A stretch of 64,000 bases of DNA, taken from Paranoxybacillus sp035645275. Lineage in GTDB: Bacteria; Bacillota; Bacilli; Bacillales; Anoxybacillaceae. The position numbers were made by a program, and so were the translations under genes. This document shows, in pieces, positions 26,170 through 33,699 of this stretch. Below the pieces are notes generated by a model. It had not been told where the DNA came from. It ran no database searches and saw only the letters and a list, made by a program, of their open reading frames with translations. The stretch spans positions 30,224 through 94,223 of the forward strand of contig DASQMX010000002.1 in the NCBI GenBank assembly GCA_035645275.1, read 5' to 3'. How positions within the stretch are numbered: position 1 is the first letter of the stretch; each line of letters begins with the position of its first letter.

Positions 26170-27109
26170 AGAAGCGGGTAAAGCGATATTTCAAGACCGC
26201 TATGTAAAAAAAGCGAGCGAATTGCTGCATACATGGGATGGAAGTCAGGGAGGGAGCGTCGGTATGATCGGTGCTCCTCTATCGAAACCATCCATCAGCC
26301 ACTCAGGGGCGGCTTTTGCTCCCAGCGCGATTCGCAAAATGCTTTCTTCCTACAGCACTTATTCCATTGAAGAAGATATCGATTTGTCAGATTTGGTGAT
26401 TACCGATTATGGTGATATTGTCATGCATCCAACGGATCTTGTCCACTCCCAAGAACGAATTGCCGAAACGATTGAGCAAGCAGTCTCAATGAATCCAGAT
26501 ATGTTGCTCATCGTTCTTGGAGGCGATCATTCTGTCAGCTATCCAAGCATTAGCGGCTTTCAAAAACGTTGGAAAAAAATCGGTGTCATTCAATTTGACG
26601 CTCATCACGATTTACGTAATTTAGAAGATGGTGGACCGACGAATGGAACTCCATTTCGAAGTTTAATCGAATCTGGCACGATTCAAGGAAGCCATCTTAT
26701 TCAAATCGGCATTCGCGATTTTGCGAATAGTAAAGCCTATACGGAATATGGGAAGCAGCACGGTGTTACCATCTATACGATGAAGGATGTTCGAAATCGA
26801 GAAATGAGAGAGATTATTGAGGAGAGTGTCCGAAAACTTGAAAAAGAAGTAGATGCCATTTATGTCTCCGTTGATATGGATGTTCTCGATCAAGCGTTTG
26901 CTCCGGGGTGTCCAGCGATTGGCCCAGGCGGAATGGACAGCGCCTCCCTATTAGATGCGGTCGCCTTATTAGGAGAATGCGATATTGTGAAAGCAATTGA
27001 TATCGTCGAAATTGATCCGACAGTCGATTTTCGTGATATGACAAGCCGCACAGCTGCATGGGTAATCATGCAGTTTTTAAAGGGAAAGAAAAAAGCGGGA
27101 TGGATTTAA
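26147..27109 (+). CDS. hutG: Formimidoylglutamase
   Basis: 320 residues of the arginase/ureohydrolase family; hydrolyses formimidoyl-glutamate to glutamate and formamide. Manganese ligands in LGGDHSVSYP, QFDAHHDLR and SVDMDVLDQAFAPG. It overlaps hutI by 23 bases. Last gene of the operon; no histidine permease (hutM) follows, unlike B. subtilis. Confidence 0.95.
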   Translation: MQSFRFLKEAGKAIFQDRYVKKASELLHTWDGSQGGSVGMIGAPLSKPSISHSGAAFAPSAIRKMLSSYSTYSIEEDIDLSDLVITDYGDIVMHPTDLVHSQERIAETIEQAVSMNPDMLLIVLGGDHSVSYPSISGFQKRWKKIGVIQFDAHHDLRNLEDGGPTNGTPFRSLIESGTIQGSHLIQIGIRDFANSKAYTEYGKQHGVTIYTMKDVRNREMREIIEESVRKLEKEVDAIYVSVDMDVLDQAFAPGCPAIGPGGMDSASLLDAVALLGECDIVKAIDIVEIDPTVDFRDMTSRTAAWVIMQFLKGKKKAGWI

Positions 27110-27153
27110 AGTTTGCGCTCGTCGGATAAACTTCTGCGATCTTATACAAAAAT

Positions 27154-27243
27154 GGATTGACTCATAAGTATTTGACCTTGCGCACAAATACTCTAAACAC
27201 GCATTATGTACCGTTGAGGTGGTTTTTGGGTCAGCTCCTTTAT
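27154..27243. repeat. Long hairpin repeat, degenerate copy 4
   Basis: Left arm GGATTGACTCATAAG and right arm TTTTTGGGTCAGCTCC with a weak remnant of the core. It sits after hutG and is the most decayed copy. Confidence 0.55.
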
Positions 27244-27299
27244 GACGATTGGACATGAAGGCTCTTGAAATGAATGAAAACGATAGGTCATATTGGAAA

Positions 27300-27339
27300 T
27301 AAAAAGTCGATTTTTCCTACGCTGAGGAAGAATCGACTT
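27300..27339 (-). terminator. Rho-independent terminator of the nitrilase/GNAT operon
   Basis: AAGTCGATTTTTCC pairs with GGAAGAATCGACTT; the minus strand continues into TTTTTATTT. 24 bases beyond the last gene. Confidence 0.75.
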
Positions 27340-27362
27340 AACTCCATTTATCTCGTATTACA

Positions 27363-28034
27363 TTAAATATTTAAAAGTGATACAGTATTTTTCGCTTCTA
27401 GATTTTCAATCATTTCATACCAAGATTTTGGTTTGTTCGATAAGACAGAATAATAGCGTTTTAAAAACTTCACAACAAGCTCCGCTGGAAGTTCATTTAC
27501 GTTATCATCCATCGGAAGGAAACAAAGGTCGAGTCCTGTTACAGCTTCTCCATCATTGTTCCAAGATGGGTGAACATAAGGGAAGTCAAGCCGCTTATAC
27601 CCAAGGTGAGACAATACTTCACGACGAACATATGGATCCATTGGTTTAATTCCGCCAAATTCATAATGCTCTACTCGATAAGGATCATAAATTTCCGCAA
27701 ACATGCCAAATAACTGCTTTCCGTTTGCAGCAGCCCAAGCATTCAAATCCTCTAGCCTTTTTTGAGCTAAAAATCGACCGATACCAAGTCCTGCTTGGCC
27801 AATGATCGTGAAGTCTGTCATCGCAACATTTAAATCTTCATAATAGCGGTACTCTGTCGCACCTACGACATTTCCTTCATGAACAGCAACACACACGCGA
27901 ATTCCCGGATCCTCTAGAGGCTCTTTCCAAAGATCGAATGCTAATACTTCTTCAGGAGGAAATACCTCTTGCATCAATTCGTGCATTTTTTTAAACAAAG
28001 GGTCTTCAATACTCGTAATTCTCCGATATTCCAT
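27363..28034 (-). CDS. GNAT-family N-acetyltransferase
   Basis: 223 residues with the acetyl-CoA-binding signature GQAGLGIGRFLAQKRL (~105-120). ATG at 28034 (MEYRRITSIED) is selected from a cluster of three because AAGGAG is then 10 bases away. Third gene of an operon with another GNAT protein and a nitrilase-family hydrolase. The C-terminal half after ~150 has no clear match. Acceptor unknown. Confidence 0.75.
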   Translation of the reverse strand: MEYRRITSIEDPLFKKMHELMQEVFPPEEVLAFDLWKEPLEDPGIRVCVAVHEGNVVGATEYRYYEDLNVAMTDFTIIGQAGLGIGRFLAQKRLEDLNAWAAANGKQLFGMFAEIYDPYRVEHYEFGGIKPMDPYVRREVLSHLGYKRLDFPYVHPSWNNDGEAVTGLDLCFLPMDDNVNELPAELVVKFLKRYYSVLSNKPKSWYEMIENLEAKNTVSLLNI

Positions 28035-28051
28035 GTTCATCATTCTCCTTG

Positions 28052-28726
28052 TTAAGATTTTGTTGTATAAAAAGGATTTTTCCATTCCATCAGCGCCGCG
28101 TAGTTACAAGATTCTTCATCCTCTAAATAGTTAGCCACCACTTTAACAGGGGTACGGCCGCAGCGAAGCAGGAAGGTAATGACCGGGTCTTTTAATTCAC
28201 CTTTTACGACCGCTTCGAGGTATTGTTCTGCTGTCATCTCATCAGCTTTTTTATGATAGCCAGGCATTCTCCCTCCGCCTAACAGACGTTCTAATCCCAA
28301 TTGAACGACGACTTCATACATCGATAGCATCAGCCATTTTCCTAACCCTAATTTGCGATAGGCAGGGCGTACGCCAATATCAACAACATAGAGCGTATTG
28401 CCATTTGGATTATGGTTGCGAATATATCCATTATCGGTGATTTCTTCCCAAGTATGTTCCGGATGGTCAGGATCAAAGTCAACAATCAATCCTGTCATTG
28501 ATCCTGCGATTTCCCCATTCACCTCAACGCATAAGGCTCCCTCCGGAAAGAGCGTAACGTGGTTTTTCAGCTGTTCCGTGTTCCACCATAATTCAGACGG
28601 GAATGGTGGAGGAAAACTTTCCTGTTGAATACGGATTAAGCCGGGGAAGTCTTTTTCTTCATAATTTCGAATAACCGCTGGGACAGGTCGATCTTGGTCA
28701 AAGACGTAAAACTCTTTACGATACAT
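28052..28726 (-). CDS. GNAT-family N-acetyltransferase
   Basis: 224 residues. N-terminal RNYEEKDFPGLIRIQQESFPPPFP, then GEIAGSMTGLIVDFDP and the CoA-binding turn VRPAYRKLGLGKWLML (~115-130). It resembles the GNAT half of YhcX-type proteins, where a GNAT domain is fused to a nitrilase domain; here the two are separate neighbouring genes. It starts 22 bases after the hydrolase stop. Confidence 0.75.
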   Translation of the reverse strand: MYRKEFYVFDQDRPVPAVIRNYEEKDFPGLIRIQQESFPPPFPSELWWNTEQLKNHVTLFPEGALCVEVNGEIAGSMTGLIVDFDPDHPEHTWEEITDNGYIRNHNPNGNTLYVVDIGVRPAYRKLGLGKWLMLSMYEVVVQLGLERLLGGGRMPGYHKKADEMTAEQYLEAVVKGELKDPVITFLLRCGRTPVKVVANYLEDEESCNYAALMEWKNPFYTTKS

Positions 28727-28747
28727 TTTTTCCTCCTTGAGCTAACC

Positions 28748-29605
28748 TTATTTCCAATCCGGATAGAGATCGGTGCGTCGGTCACGCCATGTGGTGACGG
28801 AACCGCTTTCGCGAACTTGATATAACAAGGCTAAATCAAGATCAGCGGTTACAATCATATCATGATTGATTTCCCCTTCTACCAAGATGCCGCGCGGAGG
28901 AAACGGAATATCGTTCGGGGTAATGACTGCCGCTTGGCCAAAATTTGCCCGCATAAAGTCAACTGTAGGAAGAGAGCCCACTGTACCAGTCGTAACGACA
29001 TAAACTTGGTTTTCGATGGCTCTTGCATGGCTTGTGTAACGGACACGATGGAATCCATGACGATCATCCGTGCAAGAAGGACAGAAAATGACATCCGCAC
29101 CTTTCGCTTTTGCCATACGAACGATTTCTGGAAATTCAATGTCATAGCACGTCAACATCGCAATGGTTCCTTTTTCAGTTTCAAAAACTTGAAGGCTATC
29201 TCCAGGTGACATGTTCCATTCTTTTACTTCCGTAGGCGTAATATGGAGTTTTGCCTGTTCGGCAACTCTTCCATCTGGATAGAACAAATGAGCAACGTTG
29301 TATAATCGGTCACCTTTACGGATGACATGGGTTCCGCCAATAATATGCATCTTTGTTTTCTTAGCCAAATCTATAAATAAAGCCCGATACTGTTCTGTAA
29401 AATCGGGGAGGTCTTGAATCGTCAAAGGTTGTCCATGTTCATCGCCAATGGACATGAGCTGAGTAGTAAAAAATTCTGGGAATAAAATAAAATCTGCATC
29501 AAATTCTTGAGCTGTTTTAATGTAATGCTCCACTTGTTGAGCAAATTCTTCAAATGATTGTATCGTATGGAGATGATATTGAACGGCTGAAACTCTTAGT
29601 TTCAT
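28748..29605 (-). CDS. Carbon-nitrogen hydrolase (nitrilase superfamily)
   Basis: 285 residues with the complete Glu-Lys-Cys triad: Glu in FPEFFTT (~43), Lys in EQAKLHITP (~120) and Cys in MLTCYDIEFPE (~155). These enzymes hydrolyse amides or nitriles. The start has AAAGGAGGAGG 5 bases upstream. First gene of the operon; similar to the C-terminal half of B. subtilis YhcX. The GNAT partners hint at acyl-group chemistry on an amine, but the substrate is not known. Confidence 0.85.
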   Translation of the reverse strand: MKLRVSAVQYHLHTIQSFEEFAQQVEHYIKTAQEFDADFILFPEFFTTQLMSIGDEHGQPLTIQDLPDFTEQYRALFIDLAKKTKMHIIGGTHVIRKGDRLYNVAHLFYPDGRVAEQAKLHITPTEVKEWNMSPGDSLQVFETEKGTIAMLTCYDIEFPEIVRMAKAKGADVIFCPSCTDDRHGFHRVRYTSHARAIENQVYVVTTGTVGSLPTVDFMRANFGQAAVITPNDIPFPPRGILVEGEINHDMIVTADLDLALLYQVRESGSVTTWRDRRTDLYPDWK

Positions 29606-30056
29606 AAGCCTCCTCCTTTCTTTTCATCCATCTAGAAAAATTTCATTCCATTCATGTTATTGATGGTGATGATATTGATATTATTAGATACATCATTCGT
29701 TTTAACAAGTACACACTTTCATGTAACATAGTGTAAAAAAGTATACTATAGGGAGTACGAATCTGCGGAAGCTACGTTAAAAGGAAGTGATGATAGCAGG
29801 GAAGGGGAAATAGTGATTCTTAGTTGTTGAAACTGAATTTCCAAGTGAGGATAGTCATCAACGTACATACGTAAAAAAACGGGCAGCAACCTTTTATAAA
29901 GATTGCTGCCTGTTCGTTTTTAGTGTCTGATTATACTTATCATTCATTTTTGTTGCTTGTCTCTTAATCGCTATCTTGATGCGCTTGTATCGCTACAAGT
30001 TTTATGTGACCATAAAAGCGCATAATAAAGGGATAAGAGAGTTGGGTTCAGGATTT
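29606..30056. other. Intergenic region between the nitrilase operon and hxlR
   Basis: No gene seen. It holds the promoter area of the nitrilase operon (left part), a 10-mer AGTATACTAT near 29740 that recurs beside hxlR, and the terminator at 29878-29921. Confidence 0.45.
29878..29921 (-). terminator. Rho-independent terminator of the hxlR gene
   Basis: AACGGGCAGCAA pairs with TTGCTGCCTGTT; on the minus strand the stem runs into seven T residues, on the plus strand into CGTTTTT. Probably mainly serves the minus-strand hxlR transcript. Confidence 0.7.
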
Positions 30057-30422
30057 TTACTTAGCGGACTCATTGATTTTTACATGGTCCTTCACGACCG
30101 TCTCCATATAGTTTTTCCCCCATTCATACATAGCATCGAGAATGGGGATTAGACTTTTTCCATGTTCCGTCAGTGAATATTCCACTTTTGGTGGAACAAC
30201 GGGATAGACTTTGCGTTGAACAATTTGGTCTGCTTCCAGTTCACGCAACTGGTTAACAAGCATTCTTTGAGTGATCCCCGGCATGAGGGCCTTCAGCTCA
30301 CCAAACCGCTTTGTTCCATCTTTTCCTAGATGCCATAAAATAAGCATTTTCCATTTACCGCCAATGACAGCAAGTGTCAATTCTTTTTCACAGTTATATG
30401 TCTTGCCGCAAACATGCCCCAT
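30057..30422 (-). CDS. HxlR-family winged-helix regulator
   Basis: 121 residues. HxlR winged helix: CEKELTLAVIGGKWKMLILW then RFGELKALMPGITQRMLVNQLREL and a wing VEYSLTEHG. Cys at about 5 and 10 precede the fold; the HypR/YodB members of this family sense electrophiles or disulphide stress through such an N-terminal Cys, which is only a possibility here. ATG at 30422 follows GGAGG with 8 bases. The promoter region upstream is interrupted by the 230-bp repeat element, and no obvious target gene is adjacent. Confidence 0.85.
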   Translation of the reverse strand: MGHVCGKTYNCEKELTLAVIGGKWKMLILWHLGKDGTKRFGELKALMPGITQRMLVNQLRELEADQIVQRKVYPVVPPKVEYSLTEHGKSLIPILDAMYEWGKNYMETVVKDHVKINESAK

Positions 30423-30461
30423 TTGTTTCACCTCCATGTCTATTATAGCCAATAGTATACT

Positions 30462-30691
30462 CATGAGTGTTGATTAGCCATTATTTATAACTATTTTCTC
30501 AGTGATTCACGCTTTTCTGCCGTGATACCCGAACGCGAACAAATCCATTTGTCCGTAAAGCGTTCTCCGTTCGGGTTAGGCATGCGGGCGCATGCCCAGT
30601 CAGCTAAGCGTTTCGCTTAGCTGACTTCGGCAGAAAAGCTACTTAAATAAACCTGATTTATCTGGATTTTATTGGTTAATCAACAAACCTG
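30462..30691. mobile_element. Structured repeat element, full copy A (230 bp)
   Basis: Inverted ends CATGAGTGTTGATTAGCCA and its counterpart (reverse of TTGGTTAATCAACAAACCTG). The 10-mer ATAGTATACT flanks both sides (30452-30461, 30692-30701), like a target duplication. Inside, CTTTTCTGCCG...CGGCAGAAAAG encloses the hairpins ACCCGAACG/CGTTCGGGT, ACAAAT/ATTTGT, GGCATGCG/CGCATGCC and GTCAGCTAAGCG/CGCTTAGCTGAC. No open reading frame. Non-autonomous; CATG ends and a ~10-bp duplication suggest an IS4/IS231-like parent. Confidence 0.75.
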
Positions 30692-30842
30692 ATAGTATAC
30701 TTTTGGTTGCTATATGATCATAAAGTACATAAATGTTGCATTACTAATTTTAAAATAGTAAATTTTCGGTAAGGAACTATAGTAAAAAAGAGGATTGCGA
30801 CTGTTTTGGAGAGAATGCCGCAAAATAGCAGGGGGATCGATT

Positions 30843-31061
30843 ATGAAGGCATTTCGCATATCTTGGCATGCTGTGATTGAAGATGAAAGTGTATTAGAAG
30901 GAAGAAGTCTTATATATGCCGATTGTGAAGAAAAGGCGATCGAAACTTTAATTATGCAAAAAGCAAAAGAATATCATTTAAAGCATGAATGGGTGCGCGT
31001 GGAGAAAATCATCGAACTGCCTCATTTGCAAACAGATGAAATGATGGAAAAAGGGCTGTAA
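30843..31061 (+). CDS. Unknown 72-residue protein
   Basis: Not recognised. Soluble, alternating charged protein (MKAFRISWHAVIEDESVLEG, then CEEKAIETLIMQKAKEYHLKHE). The beginning looks like a beta strand with a turn and the middle like a helix. AGGGGG precedes the ATG at a usable distance. Its stop codon lies inside its terminator hairpin. It starts 150 bases after repeat copy A, whose right part may carry or block its promoter. Confidence 0.6.
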   Translation: MKAFRISWHAVIEDESVLEGRSLIYADCEEKAIETLIMQKAKEYHLKHEWVRVEKIIELPHLQTDEMMEKGL

Positions 31062-31078
31062 AAATTCAGCCCTTTTTT
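31049..31078 (+). terminator. Terminator overlapping the stop codon of the 72-residue gene
   Basis: AAGGGCTG pairs with CAGCCCTT, followed by T6. Confidence 0.8.
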
Positions 31079-31079
31079 G

Positions 31080-31265
31080 TTACTTGCGGTTTTTTCCTTG
31101 GCGAATGCCTGCTGCTTGAGCCCGTGCTTCTGCCTCTAAGTCTTCATGATCAGCGAATTCTCGTGAAAACTCTACATCTAAGCCGTCAGATTTTAAATTT
31201 TTTGGTACTTGTGGAAGAGTCGATTTGTTTTTATCCCGCGTTCTTTGTCCTCGAGATCTGCCCAT
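31080..31265 (-). CDS. yfhD: YfhD family small protein
   Basis: 61 residues, hydrophilic: MGRSRGQRTRDKNKSTLPQV then SDGLDVEFSREFADHEDLEA and a basic tail. It matches the YfhD family of spore-forming bacilli in the RDKNKxxLPQVP start and the acidic centre. Same position next to yfhE as in B. subtilis. Function unknown. Confidence 0.8.
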   Translation of the reverse strand: MGRSRGQRTRDKNKSTLPQVPKNLKSDGLDVEFSREFADHEDLEAEARAQAAGIRQGKNRK

Positions 31266-31355
31266 AACGAATGCCTCCTAACTCATAATATGAATCAGTA
31301 CGATTCATTAAATAGGATGGCAGTCGATGAGTAAATCATAAGTGGAAGTATTCGG

Positions 31356-31487
31356 TTAATGTCTTGATTTTTTTGCCGTATAGCCACCAGCTTGGTCTGC
31401 TAATTTAAAGTCGCGAGCATAGGTTACTTCTTGTGCACTTGATAATGTACTTTTTGTTTTGTTATCACGTTTCTTTTTCTCAGCCAT
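31356..31487 (-). CDS. yfhE: YfhE family small protein
   Basis: 43 residues (MAEKKKRDNKTKSTLSSAQE then VTYARDFKLADQAGGYTAKK). The YfhE core AQEVxYxRxFKxADxAGGY is complete. ATG at 31487 with GGAGGG upstream; a longer upstream frame has no ribosome site. Function unknown. Confidence 0.75.
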   Translation of the reverse strand: MAEKKKRDNKTKSTLSSAQEVTYARDFKLADQAGGYTAKKSRH

Positions 31488-31560
31488 AGATAACACCCTC
31501 CGCTTGAAAAATGTAATCATCCACATTTTTGACAAATCCATATCGGCTTATTCAAAAAAT

Positions 31561-31710
31561 GGGGGCTGACCCTAAAAAGTAAAGTGTCAGCCCCCATGAT
31601 ATTTTAACATGTTCATCGAGAAGTCTCCCACCTCTAAGCGAAGTGTAGGTGGGAGAGGTTCATTGTGTGTTTAGTGCGTATATAAGGCAGACATATGAGT
31701 CAGCCCCTTT
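31561..31710. repeat. Long hairpin repeat, copy 5, carrying a nested 56-bp insertion
   Basis: Outer arms GGGGCTGACCC and GAGTCAGCCCC and inner GTGTCAGCCCCC remain, but the core is split by the IS200/IS605-like insert at 31609-31664. Without the insert the element would be about 94 bp. It lies between two minus-strand genes. Confidence 0.75.
31609..31664 (+). mobile_element. 56-bp IS200/IS605-like insertion, copy 2
   Basis: Near-identical to 18565-18620, here with an intact hairpin TCTCCCACCT/AGGTGGGAGA and the same end GGTTCAT, again directly after ATTTTAAC. Inserted in the core of a hairpin repeat. Confidence 0.7.
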
Positions 31711-31721
31711 AAAATTTGTTC

Positions 31722-32285
31722 TTATGCTTCTTTTAATTGTTGGTCTTGTTCAATAGTAGAAGGACAACGCATTGTGTAAAGCGTATAATTATCTTTTGAG
31801 ATTTCATATAAATTATAAATGTCTTGGCCGTTATTAATTTGTTCTAACAAATGTTTTCTTGTTTCATTCGCTAATGTTACGTAAGGCAGCTTTTCTGCTG
31901 CTTTGGTCGATCGAACGTTGACTTTGCGAATACGCATAAAAATCGTTTCAATAGAAAGCTCATAAAACAGTTCATTGAAAAACGCTTCTTTCGCGAGTTT
32001 ATTGTATCCTTTTCCGTGGTAAGGCTTACCGAGCCATGTTCCTAAAAAGCCAGCGTTGTCTTGAATATCAAACAAATTAATTGTACCAATAGGATTTCCC
32101 CATTCATCCAAAATCGTACGGGAAATCAGTTCTCCGCGTTCTTCCGCTTCAATCGTTTGCTTTGTAATAAACAAAAATTCTTCATATGAGTTCGCTTTAT
32201 GGCGCACAAAAGGGAAGACCTCCGGGTGCACCATCAGCTCGTAAAGTGCATGACAGTCTTGAAGATCACGTTTTTTTAGTATCAT
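31722..32285 (-). CDS. GNAT-family acetyltransferase, RimJ/RimL type
   Basis: 187 residues. The CoA-binding region is AGFLGTWLGKPYHGKGYNKLA (residues ~92-112, with the HGKGYN pyrophosphate loop), followed by IETIFMRIRKVNVRSTKAAEKL, the conserved N-R-S-A-K-like stretch of ribosomal-protein acetyltransferase relatives. GGAGGG lies 5 bases before the ATG and is complementary to CCCTC 8 bases further upstream. The long 5' leader contains a tRNA-like structure. Acceptor unknown. Confidence 0.8.
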   Translation of the reverse strand: MILKKRDLQDCHALYELMVHPEVFPFVRHKANSYEEFLFITKQTIEAEERGELISRTILDEWGNPIGTINLFDIQDNAGFLGTWLGKPYHGKGYNKLAKEAFFNELFYELSIETIFMRIRKVNVRSTKAAEKLPYVTLANETRKHLLEQINNGQDIYNLYEISKDNYTLYTMRCPSTIEQDQQLKEA

Positions 32286-32289
32286 ATTT

Positions 32290-32430
32290 CCCTCCTGTTC
32301 TGAGGGCAGTTCATCGCAGGTAAACCACCCTCGAAATTTTTTAATTTATTCAAATCAAAAAATTTCGGGGTGGGAATCGAACCCACTAGAACCAGCAGAT
32401 TAGAGCTGGTGGCGCACCATTTGCCTTCCC
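32290..32430 (-). promoter_or_regulatory. Structured leader with a tRNA-like module ahead of the GNAT gene
   Basis: Read on the minus strand: a D-arm-like GGC...GCC (32425-32411), an anticodon-arm-like ACCAGC/GCTGGT with an 8-base loop (32410-32391), and a perfect T-arm GTGGG-TTCGATT-CCCAC (32386-32370). The T-arm's last strand overlaps a 17-bp hairpin (arms 32373-32357 and 32342-32325). CCCTC (32306-32302) can then pair either with GAGGG of that hairpin or with the SD (32294-32290). The acceptor stem does not close and the loop is 8 bases, so it is not a normal tRNA. Either a decayed tRNA gene or a cis-regulatory RNA. Confidence 0.45.
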
Positions 32431-32538
32431 TTCACATTTATGATTAATATCGAATTGTAAACAAGTTGTTTTGTATATTTTTAAAAACAGTCTACTCCAT
32501 GATACTCGAAATGAGGAAAAAAAGAAATAGTTTTTTTA

Positions 32539-33666
32539 TTAAATTTTTGTGTAGATTATGTCCCCATTTACCATTGTTAGGAGAGGTTTGGCTAAATAGT
32601 GAAAAGGATGATAGCTCCACAAGACAATGTCTGCGTCTTTTCCAGGTTCTAAGCTGCCGATTCGGTGTTCCACTCCTAAATTGCGGGCTGGGAGAATTGT
32701 GATTCCTTCAAGCGCTTTTTGCTCGCTTAATCCTTCGCGGACAGCAATCGAAGCACAAATGTTTAAATATTGAATCGGGGTATAAGGGTGATCAGTCGTA
32801 ATGGAAACTTCCAATCCGATATCATTAAGAATTTTATACGTCTCCCAGCTTTTGTTTTTTAACTCAACTTTTGAGCGTCTTGTTAGTGTTGGACCAACGG
32901 AGACCTTTAAGTTTCTACCCTTAAGTTCTTCTACGATTAGGTGGCCTTCTGTGCAGTGCTCAATGCGCAAATCCAAATCAAATTCTTCAGCAAAGCGAAT
33001 GGCGGAAATAATATCATCAGCACGGTGGGCATGAATACGTACGGGAATTTCCCGCTTTAATGCTTGAATAATTGGAATGACACGAAAGTCATCAATATTG
33101 TCGCAATGTTTTGCTTTATAAAAGGCTTCCCGCAGCATTCCCATAATTCCCATGCGGGTAATCGATTCTTTGTTTCCGTGGCTGTGAATCCGCTTTGGAT
33201 TTTCACCAAGAGCAATTTTGAGCCCTGCTGTTTCGCGAATAATCATTTTTGAGATATTTTTTCCATAGGTTTTAATAACTGACGTCGTTCCTCCGATCAC
33301 ATTAGCGCTTCCCGGCATAATATGAACGGTTGTAATGCCATGGGTAATGGCATCGCGAAACCCAGGATCAAGCGGATAAACGCTGTCCATTGCTCGGGTA
33401 TGAGGGGTTATCACCTCAATCGTTTCATTTGCATCGTTTCCTGCCCAACCAGTTCCTTCATCATATAGTCCTAAATGGGTGTGTACGTCGATAAAACCAG
33501 GAAACAAGTATTTCTCGTTGCAATCTATGATTTCGGTATTTGTATCTGCTTCTATTTGGAATCCGATAGCTTTAATTTTTCCATTCTCGACAAGTAAATC
33601 ACCGTTTTTTATAGGTTCTGACGTAATTGGATAGATGGTTGCGTTTTTAAATAATATTTTTTTCAT
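32539..33666 (-). CDS. Amidohydrolase (imidazolonepropionase-like family)
   Basis: 375 residues. N-terminal beta sandwich (MKKILFKNATIYPITSEPI), then LFPGFIDVHTHLGLYDEG with the HxH metal pair, and a third ligand region VRIHAHRADD. Later come LRIEHCTEG and TTDHPYTP with the catalytic Asp. The C-terminus GSLEPGKDADIVLWSYHP is typical. ATG at 33666 has GGGAG upstream. Substrate unknown. It interrupts the usual yfhE-yfhF neighbourhood. Confidence 0.85.
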   Translation of the reverse strand: MKKILFKNATIYPITSEPIKNGDLLVENGKIKAIGFQIEADTNTEIIDCNEKYLFPGFIDVHTHLGLYDEGTGWAGNDANETIEVITPHTRAMDSVYPLDPGFRDAITHGITTVHIMPGSANVIGGTTSVIKTYGKNISKMIIRETAGLKIALGENPKRIHSHGNKESITRMGIMGMLREAFYKAKHCDNIDDFRVIPIIQALKREIPVRIHAHRADDIISAIRFAEEFDLDLRIEHCTEGHLIVEELKGRNLKVSVGPTLTRRSKVELKNKSWETYKILNDIGLEVSITTDHPYTPIQYLNICASIAVREGLSEQKALEGITILPARNLGVEHRIGSLEPGKDADIVLWSYHPFHYLAKPLLTMVNGDIIYTKI

Positions 33667-33699
33667 TGCAAACTCCCTTACTATCTTGAGATTCATTAA

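Noticed and set aside
27110..27300. A hutM permease or other gene after hutG
   Set aside because: No reading frame of useful length; only a degenerate hairpin repeat and spacer.
32366..32432. A functional tRNA gene (the centre CTCTAAT suggested a CUA anticodon)
   Set aside because: The best arm pairing leaves an 8-base loop, the 5' and 3' ends do not form a 7-bp acceptor stem, and the 3' strand is shared with a long hairpin. Kept only as a tRNA-like element.
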